From contig NZ_VFPV01000003.1 of NCBI RefSeq assembly GCF_006716905.1, positions 62,001 to 126,000 on the forward strand: 64,000 bases of DNA, written 5' to 3'. The notes beneath the pieces were generated by a model. The model ran no database searches. It was not told where the DNA came from and saw only the letters and a list, made by a program, of their open reading frames with translations. Position 1 is the stretch's first letter. The number at the start of each line of letters is the position of its first letter. This stretch comes from Acidovorax temperans. Lineage in GTDB: Bacteria > Pseudomonadota > Gammaproteobacteria > Burkholderiales > Burkholderiaceae_C. Below are positions 29,295 to 38,090 of this stretch, piece after piece. The position numbers were made by a program, and so were the translations under genes.

Positions 29295-29797
29295 GCGGGG
29301 GCTGCTTTGCTGGCGCCGGGCCTGCGCGGCACCACGATGCGCACGGTGGCCACCTGCAACACATCGCCATGCTGGTTACGTGTTTCGCTGCGCACGGAGA
29401 CCATGCCCCGGTCGGGTTTGGAGCGCGATGGCGTGACCTTTATCACCTCGCTCACCACATGCAGCACGTCTGAAGCGCGGGTGGGCCGTGGCCAGCTCAG
29501 CTCGCCACCTGCTCCGATGATGCCGCCGGCGATGGGCAAACCGCTCGTCACTTGCAAACGCATGGTGATTGCGGCTGTGTGCCAGCCACTGGCCGCCAGA
29601 CCGCCAAACAGGGTATCGCGGGCCGCAGCGTCATCCAGGTGAAAGGGCTGCGGGTCGAACTGCGCGGCAAAGCTGGTGATCTGCGCCTCGTCCATGGCGT
29701 GTTCGCCGCTGGTGAACTGGTCGCCCGCGGTCAGGTCTTCCAGGTAGATCGGGGGCTGGGTGGTCGTCGAGGCGTGGCTGGCCGGGGTCTGCGTCAT
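29291..29797 (-). CDS. MaoC-family dehydratase
   Basis: This 168-residue hot-dog protein has the (R)-specific enoyl-CoA hydratase active-site block FAAQFDPQPFHLDD, with Asp and His, and GLAASGWHTAAITMRL. It would hydrate a trans-2-enoyl-CoA, for example toward polyhydroxyalkanoate precursors, but the true substrate is unknown. ATG 29797 (MTQTPASH) is chosen; an in-frame start 12 codons upstream overlaps the MFS gene. It is in the marR-led operon, and the MATE gene overlaps its end by four bases. Confidence 0.87.
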   Translation of the reverse strand: MTQTPASHASTTTQPPIYLEDLTAGDQFTSGEHAMDEAQITSFAAQFDPQPFHLDDAAARDTLFGGLAASGWHTAAITMRLQVTSGLPIAGGIIGAGGELSWPRPTRASDVLHVVSEVIKVTPSRSKPDRGMVSVRSETRNQHGDVLQVATVRIVVPRRPGASKAAPA

Positions 29798-31032
29798 GTC
29801 GATGGCTTTCTTGGTGCGAGGTTTTGGGTTCACGCGGCCGTGGCGGCAGGCCGCGCCAGGTGTGCTTCACGGATCGGCAGGTTGACCAGCGCTGCACCCA
29901 GGGCCAGCACGATGTCGATGTACCAGACCCAGTCATAGCTGCCGGTGGCCTGGAACACGCTGCCGCCCAGGTAGGCACCCAGAAAGCCGCCCACCTGGTG
30001 CGAAAGCATCACGATGCCGAACAACATGGCCATGTTGGCCGTGCCAAACATCTTGGCGACCAGCCCGGCCGTGGGGGGCACGGTGGACAGGAAGGTGATG
30101 CCCATGACGGCGGCGAAGATCAGCACCAAGGCGGGCGTTTTGGGGGCAAACAGGAAGATCAGCACCGCCAGGCCACGCACCGTATACAGCAGTGACAGCA
30201 GCGACTTCATGCGCCAGCGCCCTACTGCCCAGCCCATGCCCAGGCTGCCCACAATGTTGAACAGCCCGATCACCGCCAGCGACCAGCCCCCTACTTCGGG
30301 CGCCAGCCCGCACGCTGCAATCACGCCAGGCAAGTGCGTAGCCAAAAACGCCACATGAAAGCCGCAAACCAAGAAACCCGCTGCCAGGTACTGGTAGCTG
30401 GGTGTGGCCAGTGCCTGGGCAATGGCCTCGCGCGCGGTCAATGTCTTCTGGCCGGAGGCTGCCGCAGCCTGCGCTGCCAGCGCATTGGAGTTGCCCTTGA
30501 GCACCCACACCGCAGGCAGCGCCAGCAGTACCAGCACGCCCAGCCACTGCAGGGCGCTGGCCCAGCCCACGGCGGCCGTGAGGCTGATGGCGATAGGGGC
30601 CATCACAAACTGGCCGAACGAGCCACCTGCGTTGACGATGCCGCTGGCCAGGCCCCGTTTTTGCAGCGGCACCAGCCGCGCAGTAGCTGCCATCAGCACG
30701 GACGGCCCGGCCATGCCCGCACCACCTGCGGCCAGCACGCCAATCGCAAAGATCAGCCCGGCCGTGGTGGTCATGTACGGCGTGATGAAGGTGCCCAGCG
30801 CTACCAGCGCCACGCCCAGCAGGATGACGCGGCCTGTGCCGATGCGGTCGGCCACTGCACCGGCAAACGGCTGGGTCAGGCCCCACCACAGCTGGCCAAA
30901 TGCAAACGCCAGGCTGATGCTGCCAATGCCCAGGCCGGTGGAGGTGTTGAGCGCGGACAGGAACAGGCCCATCGTCTGGCGCGTGCCCATCGTCATCGCA
31001 AAGGTGCCTGCTGCAGCCAGCAGCAGTAACCA

Positions 31033-31685
31033 TCCCCCGGCAAAGCCGGGGGCATTCGGGATGTGAGCCGCTCAAAGCGGCTGTAAGGGGTCGCTAACGC
31101 GGCCCCTCATTCTTGGGGCCACCTATCGGTGGCTACTCACCTCCATAGACCGAGTTGGTCCAACCTCTCGTCTTCCTTCTCCTGGTTTCGGATGTACTCC
31201 CGTATCACCGCTTCGTCGCGTCCCACCGTCGAGACGAAGTACCCTCGCGCCCAGAAGTGCTGACCCACGAAGTTGCGCTTTCGCTCTCCGTACACCCGCG
31301 CAAGGTGGATTGCGCTCTTGCCTTTGATAAAGCCCACCACCTGCGACACCGAGTACTTCGGTGGGATCGACAGCATCATGTGCACGTGATCGGGCATCAG
31401 ATGCCCCTCTTCAACCCTGCATTCCTTTTGCGCGGCCAACTTTCTGAATACCTCACCCAGGTGTTCGCGTAGCTGCTTGTACAGCGTTCGCCTTCGACAC
31501 TTGGGGATGAAGACCACGTGATATTTGCAATCCCAGGCCGTGTGACTCAAACTTTCATACTTGTCCATCGTGTTTCTTCCTTTCGTTTGCTTGGCGGCTC
31601 ACGATTGAAAGTCTCTACGGTGGACAACCTCCTGAAAAGTCAAACTTCTACTGCCTCCCCGGCAGAGCCGGGGGGCCTCCTTTTG
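31033..31685 (-). mobile_element. IS200/IS605-family element
   Basis: About 650 bp inserted in the MFS gene. Hairpins near the ends are CCCCCGGC-AA-AGCCGGGGG (31034-31052) and CCCCGGC-AGA-GCCGGGG (31657-31673), as expected for a family that recognises subterminal hairpins and makes no target duplication. It carries tnpA only. Confidence 0.85.
31137..31568 (-). CDS. tnpA: IS200/IS605-family transposase TnpA (HUH, Y1)
   Basis: This 143-residue single-strand transposase starts MDKYESLSHTAWDCKYHVVF. The HUH metal motif is in LMPDHVHMMLSIPP and the catalytic Tyr is expected in IREYIRNQEKEDE. GKSAIHLAR and NFVGQHFWARGYFVSTVG are typical of the family. It appears complete and could be active. No tnpB accompanies it. 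Confidence 0.95.
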   Translation of the reverse strand: MDKYESLSHTAWDCKYHVVFIPKCRRRTLYKQLREHLGEVFRKLAAQKECRVEEGHLMPDHVHMMLSIPPKYSVSQVVGFIKGKSAIHLARVYGERKRNFVGQHFWARGYFVSTVGRDEAVIREYIRNQEKEDERLDQLGLWR

Positions 31686-31743
31686 GTAGCTAGCCACAGG
31701 GCCAGCGGGCGCGGCGGACCTGGCTGCGGCTTGAGGTGTCGCG

Positions 31744-32223
31744 TTATTCGTCATGCCCGGCCTCCTGCGCAGGCAGCGCCGCCAGCAAATCGAGCGAGTC
31801 ATCCACCAGTGCGTGTAAGGCCAGCACACGTTCCACACCCAGCGTTTCATTCAGCGCCAGTTGCGCAGCCTTCCAGTGGCGCTGGGCCTCGGCGCGTTTG
31901 TCGCGGCCTGCATCGGTGATGTGCACCAAGCGGCTGCGTGCGTCCGTGCCTGCCTGCAGCGTCACCCAACCTGCATCGACCAGTGGGCGCAGGTTGCGCG
32001 TGAGCGTGGAGGCATCCATCTTCATCTCTGTGGCCAGATCACCGGGGCGAATTGGCCCCAGCTTGAGCACATGCGACAGCAGCGAGTACTGCGTGGTCTT
32101 GATCCCGCACTTCGCCATCTCGGCGTCGTAGTGGTTGGCCACGCGGCGCATCAGCTGGCGCAGCTTGAAGTTGGTGCAGCCCTGCGGCAGCACGGAGGCC
32201 TGGGTGGATGAGTCGGCTTGCAT
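31744..32223 (-). CDS. MarR-family regulator
   Basis: This 159-residue regulator has the MarR fold: a dimerisation helix at the start (FKLRQLMRRVANHYDAEMAK), recognition helix region DLATEMKMDASTLTRNLRPL, and the beta-wing ARSRLVHITDAGRDKRAEA. It heads the minus-strand operon with MFS, maoC-like and MATE genes and is divergent from a PaaI thioesterase gene. A perfect 16-bp palindrome at 32245 lies 21 bases upstream of its ATG and is the likely operator. The MFS start codon lies inside its last codons. Confidence 0.9.
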   Translation of the reverse strand: MQADSSTQASVLPQGCTNFKLRQLMRRVANHYDAEMAKCGIKTTQYSLLSHVLKLGPIRPGDLATEMKMDASTLTRNLRPLVDAGWVTLQAGTDARSRLVHITDAGRDKRAEAQRHWKAAQLALNETLGVERVLALHALVDDSLDLLAALPAQEAGHDE

Positions 32224-32244
32224 GGATTTAATTGTATCTGCAAT

Positions 32245-32260
32245 AATTGCATATGCAATT
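32245..32260. promoter_or_regulatory. Perfect 16-bp palindrome, likely MarR operator
   Basis: AATTGCATATGCAATT reads the same on both strands and lies between divergent marR and paaI-like genes. A related half-site, TTGTATCTGCAA, is just beside it at 32232-32243. Confidence 0.8.
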
Positions 32261-32296
32261 AATAAGTTTTGGCCCCACCCACAATCCGGACACCCC

Positions 32297-32848
32297 ATGA
32301 CCCAACACAACCACCTTGAACACTGGCTGGCGCAGGAGCGCGAGGTCCTGGCCGCGTTGGACGCAGGCCCGGGCCCGGGTGTAGCCACCCGCGAGCAGAT
32401 CGCCCACCTCAATGGCCTGCAGCAAATGCAAGCCATGCTGCGGGGCGAACTGCCCTACGCGGCCATTGCCAAGACGCTGGACTTCCTGATCGTGGAGGTG
32501 GACGATGGCAAGGCCGTTTTCCAGGGCACGCCCCGCCCAGAGCACCTGAACCCCATGGGCACGGTGCATGGCGGCTGGTTTGCCACGCTGCTCGATTCAG
32601 CACTGGGTTGCGCTGTGCACACGCGCATGGAACCGGGCCGCGGCTACACCACGGCGGAGCTGGGCATCGATCTGGTCAAGGCCATCACGCCCAAGGTGCA
32701 GCGCGTGCGCGCCGAAGGCCGCGTGATCCACTGCGGGCGCCAGCTGGCCACGGCCGAAGCGCGCCTGGCGGGGCCGGATGGCACGCTGTACGCGCATGCC
32801 ACCACCACCTGCTTGGTTTTTGACTTGCCGGCACAATCGAAGGCATGA
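32297..32848 (+). CDS. PaaI-family hot-dog thioesterase
   Basis: This 183-residue protein has the PaaI/4HBT signature [20 protein letters not shown], in which HGG binds the CoA thioester and the downstream Asp serves catalysis, followed by [15 protein letters not shown]. The first 60 residues form an N-terminal helical extension ([14 protein letters not shown]). It would hydrolyse an aromatic or medium acyl-CoA. It shares the regulatory gap with marR and may be in the same regulon. Its stop overlaps the gloA start (ATGA). Confidence 0.88.
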   Translation: MTQHNHLEHWLAQEREVLAALDAGPGPGVATREQIAHLNGLQQMQAMLRGELPYAAIAKTLDFLIVEVDDGKAVFQGTPRPEHLNPMGTVHGGWFATLLDSALGCAVHTRMEPGRGYTTAELGIDLVKAITPKVQRVRAEGRVIHCGRQLATAEARLAGPDGTLYAHATTTCLVFDLPAQSKA

Positions 32849-33258
32849 GATTCCTTCACACCATGCTGCGCGTTGGCAACCTTCAACGCTCTATCGACTT
32901 CTACACCAAGGTGCTGGGCATGCAACTGCTGCGCCAGTCTGAAAACCCCGAATACAAGTATTCGCTGGCGTTTTTGGGCTTTGAGGGGGGCAACCCTGGC
33001 CAGGCAGAAATTGAACTGACCTACAACTGGGGCGTGGAAAGCTACGACCACGGCAACGCCTATGGTCATATCGCACTGGGCGTGCCTGACGCGTATGCCG
33101 CCTGCGAAAAGATCAAGGCCGCTGGCGGCAACGTCACGCGCGAGGCAGGCCCCGTCAAAGGCGGCACTACCGTGATTGCCTTTGTCACCGATCCAGACGG
33201 GTACAAGATCGAATTGATTCAGCGGGCCGAGGGCGCTGCGGGCGCTGGCTTGCGCTGA
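32845..33258 (+). CDS. gloA: Lactoylglutathione lyase (glyoxalase I)
   Basis: This 137-residue metalloenzyme converts the methylglyoxal-glutathione hemithioacetal to S-lactoylglutathione. Metal ligands: His in [11 protein letters not shown], Glu in [10 protein letters not shown], His in GHIALGV and Glu in YKIELIQR. The segment [11 protein letters not shown] and the short form are typical of bacterial, nickel-type GloA. ATG overlaps the stop of the thioesterase gene, so the two are co-translated. Confidence 0.95.
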   Translation: MRFLHTMLRVGNLQRSIDFYTKVLGMQLLRQSENPEYKYSLAFLGFEGGNPGQAEIELTYNWGVESYDHGNAYGHIALGVPDAYAACEKIKAAGGNVTREAGPVKGGTTVIAFVTDPDGYKIELIQRAEGAAGAGLR

Positions 33259-33312
33259 CCTGAACCTGGTCACCAAGCGCATTGGCAAGGTGCTGGCCCT
33301 CTTGCCAGTTGC

Positions 33313-33370
33313 TCTCAAAATAATAGCTGCTGGCGCTTTCCAGATAAGCGCTAGCAGCTATTTTTATTGA
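33313..33370. repeat. Dispersed palindrome, copy 8 (best-preserved hairpin)
   Basis: AATAGCTGCTGGCGCTT and AAGCGCTAGCAGCTATT pair over 17 bases with one mismatch and a seven-base loop, followed by TTTTATTG. It lies between convergent gloA and isochorismatase-like genes, where it could also terminate transcription. Confidence 0.85.
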
Positions 33371-33386
33371 AATTTTCTCGGCAGGA

Positions 33387-33992
33387 TTACTTCACCAAGC
33401 CCAGCACTTCCTTGAAGTCAGGGTGCTCGCAAGTGCGCAGCCATTCAAAGGCCACCATTTCGGTGGTGACCAGCTCTGCGCCCGCGCCGGCCAGCCGGTC
33501 AAACGCTGCATCGCGGTTGCGCTCGGTGCGTGAACCGCAGGCGTCGGTCACCACCCACACTTCAAACTCGTCCTCCAACAAGTCCAGCGCTGTTTGCAAC
33601 AGGCAGACATGGGCTTCGCATCCGGCAATCACAATCGTGCCGCGCTCAGGGGCCTGTTGCACTGGCTTTTGCAGGTGCTTGGGCAGGCTGCGGGCATTGC
33701 CGCCCTGCTGGGGCTTGGCGGGCGGGCGCAGCCATTCGCCCAAACCTTCTTCCGCAGCGCTGAAGTGCATCTTTGCCAGGGTGCGGTCGCACAGCGCGCG
33801 CAAGTCGGCATCGTTGGCACCCAGACGCGACGGATTTTGCTCGGTGCCCCACACCGGTACGCCCAGCGTGCGCGCCACACGGGCCAGCAAGCGGGCGTTG
33901 GCCAGAACGGCCGGGCCATCGTGGATGGCGGGCATCAAGCGTGCCTGGTAGTCCACCAGCACAAGTTGGGATTCGTCAGCGTCGAGCAGCAT
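33387..33992 (-). CDS. Isochorismatase-family hydrolase
   Basis: This 201-residue cysteine hydrolase has the D-K-C triad of the family: Asp in LVLVDYQARLMPAI, Lys in LAKMHFSAAEE and Cys in VIAGCEAHVCLLQTALDLL. It resembles YcaC-type proteins of unknown substrate rather than nicotinamidase proper. A Pro/Gln-rich insert (KPQQGGNARSLPKHLQKPVQ) around residues 95-115 is unusual. Convergent with gloA. Confidence 0.85.
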   Translation of the reverse strand: MLLDADESQLVLVDYQARLMPAIHDGPAVLANARLLARVARTLGVPVWGTEQNPSRLGANDADLRALCDRTLAKMHFSAAEEGLGEWLRPPAKPQQGGNARSLPKHLQKPVQQAPERGTIVIAGCEAHVCLLQTALDLLEDEFEVWVVTDACGSRTERNRDAAFDRLAGAGAELVTTEMVAFEWLRTCEHPDFKEVLGLVK

Positions 33993-34138
33993 GGCAGGGT
34001 CTTTCTCTCTTGTGGTTGCAAGGGCCGGATTGTCGCAGCCGTAGCGCAGCGCCGGGGGCTTTGCACCAGCAGGCGTATCTTGAACTTTGCGGGCAGGCCC
34101 CAGCGCGCTTGCCTGGCAGGAGCATGGGAGGTAGCTTC

Positions 34139-34327
34139 ATGCAACCCTTGGCTCTGAACAAGGCTTTTACCGCGACGAACCCCGGAGCTGCGGTCGTCAT
34201 GACCACGCGGGATGACGCGAAGGACAACACATCATGGGCCGATCGCGCCGGGCCTCCCTTGATTCAGGAGTACCTTGCCAAGCTGGAGTGTAAAGTGATC
34301 GCAGAGCTGCTGGGATTGCCTTGCTGA
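34139..34327 (+). pseudogene. Flavin reductase-like remnant
   Basis: 62 codons after a good ribosome binding site (GGGAGG). The first part, MQPLALNKAFTATNPGAAVV, matches the start of flavin-reductase-like (NTAB/DIM6) proteins. It then jumps to PPLIQEYLAKLECKVIAELL, which resembles their middle segment (NLECKV). About 50 residues between and all after are missing. Identification is by eye and moderate. The rest of the 33993-34468 gap shows nothing further. Confidence 0.5.
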
Positions 34328-34468
34328 GGCTGAGCCGACCATGCCAGCACTCAAAGCAGTCTGGCGGCAATGGGCCAGCGAGGCAGTCTCACCGACCTTC
34401 ATTCAAACCAGCCAGCCTGCTCAAAATCCGGGGCTGTTCATGTCGAGGCAAACGATAAAGTCTGCACG

Positions 34469-35395
34469 TCAGAACACCGACCAGCCTGTGAACTCTGACA
34501 ACTCTTGCAGCGCGCGCGTGCCGAGCAGTGAATTGCCAAACGCATTCAGGCCAGGAGACCAGACCGCGATCGATGCATGTCCCGGAACGACGGCAAGAAT
34601 GCCGCCTCCAACGCCACTCTTGCCGGGGAAGCCGACCGAATAGGCGAAGTCGCCTGAACCATCATAGTGCCCCGCGAGCAGCATCAAGGCGTTGATGCTG
34701 CGTGCCTGAGCTGGGTTCAGCAGGTGGGCTGCGGAGTCGAAACCGGCCAGGAACCGGCCGACGCTGGCCAATTGCTGGCAGTTCATCGTGATCGCGCATT
34801 GGCGACAGTAAATCTGCAGCAGCCGTTCGCATTCCGTGTGCAGATTGCCGCACGAGCGTAGAAAGTACGCCAGGGAGAAGTTGCGGTAGGCCGTGCGGTA
34901 TTCCGAGGCGGCAACCTGTTCATCAATCGAGATCCGGTCATCTCCAGCCGCCGTGCGAACGAAATCCATCAGTTCGTCGAGTCCGCCGCCCGCGTCAGGC
35001 GCATCAAGCATGGCGTCGGTGGTGACCAGTGCACCCGCATTGACGAAAGGATTGCGCGGTTTGCCGCCTTCCTGCTCAAGCTCAATGACCGAGTTGAAGG
35101 TGTAGTTAGATGGTTCCTTGCCCACCCGCTTCCAGAGCCGGTCGCCGTGACGGCCCAATGCGATCGCCAGCGAGAAGACCTTTGAGATGCTCTGGATCGA
35201 AAACGGCGTCGCAGCGTCGCCCGCGCTCAGCTGCTCACCACTGGCCAGGCACACACTGATCCCGAACTGATGCACATCAACGCTGGCCAGTTGCGGAATG
35301 TAGTGCGCCACCTGGCCGCGTTTGTGCGCGCGCTTCATGCGCGCGTCGAGCCCTACCAGAAAGCCCTGGAGCGTTTCCAAAGCGGCGCGGTCCAT
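34469..35395 (-). CDS. glsA: Glutaminase
   Basis: This 308-residue enzyme deamidates glutamine to glutamate and ammonia. It has the serine-dependent beta-lactamase-like fold, with the catalytic S-x-x-K in FSIQSISKVFSLAIALG. Other family blocks: NPFVNAGALVTTDAM, NFSLAYFLRSCGN, and FPGKSGVGGGILAVVPG. It lies three bases downstream of an M20 amidohydrolase gene and is last of a three-gene operon with a transporter, suggesting use of acylated or amide amino acids as nitrogen source. Confidence 0.94.
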   Translation of the reverse strand: MDRAALETLQGFLVGLDARMKRAHKRGQVAHYIPQLASVDVHQFGISVCLASGEQLSAGDAATPFSIQSISKVFSLAIALGRHGDRLWKRVGKEPSNYTFNSVIELEQEGGKPRNPFVNAGALVTTDAMLDAPDAGGGLDELMDFVRTAAGDDRISIDEQVAASEYRTAYRNFSLAYFLRSCGNLHTECERLLQIYCRQCAITMNCQQLASVGRFLAGFDSAAHLLNPAQARSINALMLLAGHYDGSGDFAYSVGFPGKSGVGGGILAVVPGHASIAVWSPGLNAFGNSLLGTRALQELSEFTGWSVF

Positions 35396-35398
35396 CGT

Positions 35399-36586
35399 TC
35401 AAACCAGATAACGCCGCGCCAGCAGCGTCCAGTATGCAGCGCCAATGGCCAGGTTGGCGTCGTTGAAGTCGTAACCCGGGTTGTGCACCATGCAGGCGCC
35501 CAGCTTGTCGCCATCCCCGTTTCCGATCAATAGGTAGCTGCCGGGGCACTTCTCCAGCATGAAAGCGAAATCTTCGCTGCCGGTGAGAGGCGGGGCCTGC
35601 AGCACAACGCGCTCGGCACCAACCAATTCGGTGCCAATCTGGCGGGCGAAGTCGGTTTCGTCCTTGCTGTTGACCAGTGCCGCGTAGCCGCGCCGATAGT
35701 CGATTTCAGCCTTGACGCCAAAGCTCTGCGCCTGAGCGTGGGCGATTTCGGTAATGCGCTGCTGCAGCAGGCTGCGCACCTCAGAATCGAGCGCGCGCAC
35801 GCTCAGCTCGAGATGTGCGCTGTCGGGGATGACGTTATTGGCGCGCCCGGATTGCAGCACCCCCACAGTAACCACCGCTGTTTGCAGTGGATCGACGTTG
35901 CGAGAGACCACGGTCTGCAACGCCATCACCAGGCTGGCCGCCGCCACCACCGGATCGGCTGTCTTGTGCGGCACAGCACCGTGACCACCGTGGCCTACCA
36001 GCGTGATGTAGACCTTGTCTGAGGAGGCCATCATTGGGCCTTCGCGAAAGATCAAGTGCCCCTGTGGCCAGCCGGGCATGTTGTGCATGCTGAAGATAGC
36101 GTCACATGGGTATTTGTCGAACAGGCCGTCGTTGATCATGCGTACGGCGCCACAGTCGCTGGTGCCGTATTCCTCCGCGGGCTGGAAGATCAGGTTGAGT
36201 GTCCCTGAGAAGTCACCCTGCTCTGCCAGCACCTTGGCTGCCGCCAGCAGCATGGCCGTATGTCCGTCGTGGCCGCAGGCGTGCATGACGCCCTGGTTGC
36301 GACTTGCGTACTGCAGACCCGTGGCTTCCTGGATCGGCAGTGCATCCATGTCCGCACGCAGGCCCAGCGTGCGCGTGCCGTCGCCACGCTTGAGTTGCCC
36401 GACCACACCGGTTCCGCCCAGGCCGCGCTCAACGTGGTAACCCCAGTCCCGCAGTCGAGCAGCCACCAAATCACTCGTGCGCAGCTCTTCGAATGGCAGC
36501 TCGGGGTGCTGATGGATATCACGGCGCAAAGCGATGAATTCGTCTTCGTGTGCGCGTACCGCCTGCAAGGTGTCTTGAACAGTCAT
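35399..36586 (-). CDS. M20-family amidohydrolase (hippurate hydrolase-like)
   Basis: This 395-residue zinc/manganese peptidase-fold enzyme has the M20D pattern: RRDIHQHPELPFEE, metal ligands in GVMHACGHDGHTAMLLAAAK and FQPAEEYGTSDCGA, the lid domain with VGHGGHGAVPHKTADPV, and the last ligand region GSEDFAFMLEKCPGSYLLIG. It would release an amino acid from an N-acyl derivative, such as benzoylglycine or an acyl-glutamine. Neighbours are a MHS-type transporter (37 bp upstream) and glutaminase (3 bp downstream). Free glutamine released by this enzyme would be the glutaminase substrate; this is inference. Confidence 0.9.
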   Translation of the reverse strand: MTVQDTLQAVRAHEDEFIALRRDIHQHPELPFEELRTSDLVAARLRDWGYHVERGLGGTGVVGQLKRGDGTRTLGLRADMDALPIQEATGLQYASRNQGVMHACGHDGHTAMLLAAAKVLAEQGDFSGTLNLIFQPAEEYGTSDCGAVRMINDGLFDKYPCDAIFSMHNMPGWPQGHLIFREGPMMASSDKVYITLVGHGGHGAVPHKTADPVVAAASLVMALQTVVSRNVDPLQTAVVTVGVLQSGRANNVIPDSAHLELSVRALDSEVRSLLQQRITEIAHAQAQSFGVKAEIDYRRGYAALVNSKDETDFARQIGTELVGAERVVLQAPPLTGSEDFAFMLEKCPGSYLLIGNGDGDKLGACMVHNPGYDFNDANLAIGAAYWTLLARRYLV

Positions 36587-36623
36587 GCTATGAACTCACA
36601 GTCCGCAAAAATTCGCCTGGTGA

Positions 36624-37964
36624 TCATTTCTGTAGTTCCTTGTCACCGCCGGTTTCGCGCATGAGCAGAATGCCGACGATGGCGATCAAGCTGGTGACAA
36701 GTACGTAGAGCGCTGGCGCCGCCGGGTTGTTGGTCACCTTGATCAGCCAGGTGATCACCAGTTGCGCGGTGCCGCCAAACAGCGCCACACCAAAGGCATA
36801 GGCAATCGACAGCCCGAGCGCGCGTACATGACCAGGGAACAGCTCCGGGATGGCCACCAGCGTTGGCGCGCCACCAATGCCCGTGAGCAATGCCAGCAGC
36901 GCAGTCGCCAGTGCCAGAGTGGCAACGCTGGTATGGTCGATGAGCAGCATGTAAGCCGGATAGACCAGAACAAACAACGCTACGCGAGCCCAGAGCATCA
37001 CAGGTTTGCGCCCATACAGATCTGACAGCCAGCCCCCCAGCAGCGCACCCGCCCAGGTCGCCACGCCGAATACGATGGTCGCCGACATGGCGATCGTCGC
37101 GGAGAGCTTGAGCGTGGTCACGGCATAAGTGGTCATGTAGATCGCCGCATAGGTCGAGATCGTCACACCCAGGATGACCATGAGCGCCAGCATGATCGGT
37201 CGCAGATGGTGCCGGATATCGGCCAGCGGGCTCTTGATGGGTCCGCTATGCGTGGGCTGCTCGAGGCTCTCAGGCATGTGGCGGCGCAGAAAGAAAGCAA
37301 TGGGGATCAATGCCAGACCGAGCAAGAAAGGGATACGCCAACCCCACGCCAGCATCTGCTCCTTGCTTAGCGCCAGCGTGAGCACAATGCCGACGACGCC
37401 AGCCGCCAGCGAGGCTATGCCCTGGCTGGCAAGCTGCCAGCTGCCATACAGGCCGCGCCGGCCCTGGGGTGCGATCTCGATCAGATACGTGGTAGACGGC
37501 CCGACCTCGCCGCCCAGTGCCAGCCCCTGCACCAGCCGACAGGCAATGACGATGATGGGTGCCGCCAACCCGATGCTTGCGTACGAGGGGGTGAGCGCCA
37601 TGCCGATCGTGCCGATCGTGATGAGCGCAATGGTCAACAGCATGGCCGGCTTGCGGCCGACACGATCAGCAAAAGAGCCGATCAGCAGCCCGCCCAGAGG
37701 GCGCGTGATGAAGCCAACGCCAAAGACCGCTACCGACAGCATCACTGTGACCAGCGGCTCGTCAGCAGGAAAGAAGGTCTGGCCGATATACACCGCGAAG
37801 AACGCGTAGGTGGTGAAATCAAAGAACTCCAGCGCGTTGCCCGCCACTGTTGCAGCCACGACGCGGGGCTGCACCTTGCTCTTCGCGGCAGTTGAATTGT
37901 TCGATACGCGCTGGGATGTGGGCGGCAACGCGACGTCGCCCGTACTGGAATTTTGAACGCCCAT
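36624..37964 (-). CDS. MFS transporter, metabolite:H+ symporter (MHS) type
   Basis: This 446-residue permease has twelve predicted helices and the MHS signatures GNALEFFDFTTYAFFAVYIG, RPLGGLLIGSFADRVGRKP and QGLALGGEVGPSTTYLIEIA. The start MGVQNSSTGDV has GGAGAC upstream and is preferred to earlier in-frame codons, which run into the divergent lysR region. The first 30 residues are hydrophilic. It probably imports the acylated amino acid or related acid processed by the two enzymes encoded downstream. Confidence 0.9.
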   Translation of the reverse strand: MGVQNSSTGDVALPPTSQRVSNNSTAAKSKVQPRVVAATVAGNALEFFDFTTYAFFAVYIGQTFFPADEPLVTVMLSVAVFGVGFITRPLGGLLIGSFADRVGRKPAMLLTIALITIGTIGMALTPSYASIGLAAPIIVIACRLVQGLALGGEVGPSTTYLIEIAPQGRRGLYGSWQLASQGIASLAAGVVGIVLTLALSKEQMLAWGWRIPFLLGLALIPIAFFLRRHMPESLEQPTHSGPIKSPLADIRHHLRPIMLALMVILGVTISTYAAIYMTTYAVTTLKLSATIAMSATIVFGVATWAGALLGGWLSDLYGRKPVMLWARVALFVLVYPAYMLLIDHTSVATLALATALLALLTGIGGAPTLVAIPELFPGHVRALGLSIAYAFGVALFGGTAQLVITWLIKVTNNPAAPALYVLVTSLIAIVGILLMRETGGDKELQK

Positions 37965-38041
37965 GAATTTGTCTCCGGATGATTGCTGCTGCCCTGGACG
38001 ACAGCGTGCGAAATCATATGAATCATGATCAAATGCGTCTA

Positions 38042-38065
38042 ATGCATAATTTATTCGGAATGCAT
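38042..38065. promoter_or_regulatory. ATGCAT-N12-ATGCAT element between transporter and lysR
   Basis: Two ATGCAT palindromes lie in the gap between divergent genes, 25 bases before the lysR ATG. LysR sites commonly have interrupted symmetry of this size; function inferred. Confidence 0.5.
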
Positions 38066-38090
38066 TCAAAAAACTCATACGACAAACGAA

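Larger units (their letters stand above)
29830..31754 (-). pseudogene. MFS transporter interrupted by an IS200/IS605 element
   Basis: A 12-helix major facilitator (AGMAGPSVLMAATARLVPLQ; FGTANMAMLFGIVMLSHQ; FLGAYLGGSVFQATGSYDW) has its first 24 codons separated from the rest. The 5' piece reads MTNNATPQAAARSAAPAGPV then ASY, with its ATG at 31754 overlapping the marR stop. The main piece resumes at about 31029 with LLLLAAAGTFAMTMGTRQTM. The IS200-type element at about 31033-31685 lies exactly between them. Without the insertion the protein would be about 420 residues. A shorter product starting at the internal ATGs near 30996 would lack most of the first membrane helix. Related to oxalate/formate-type antiporters, substrate unknown. 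Confidence 0.88.
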
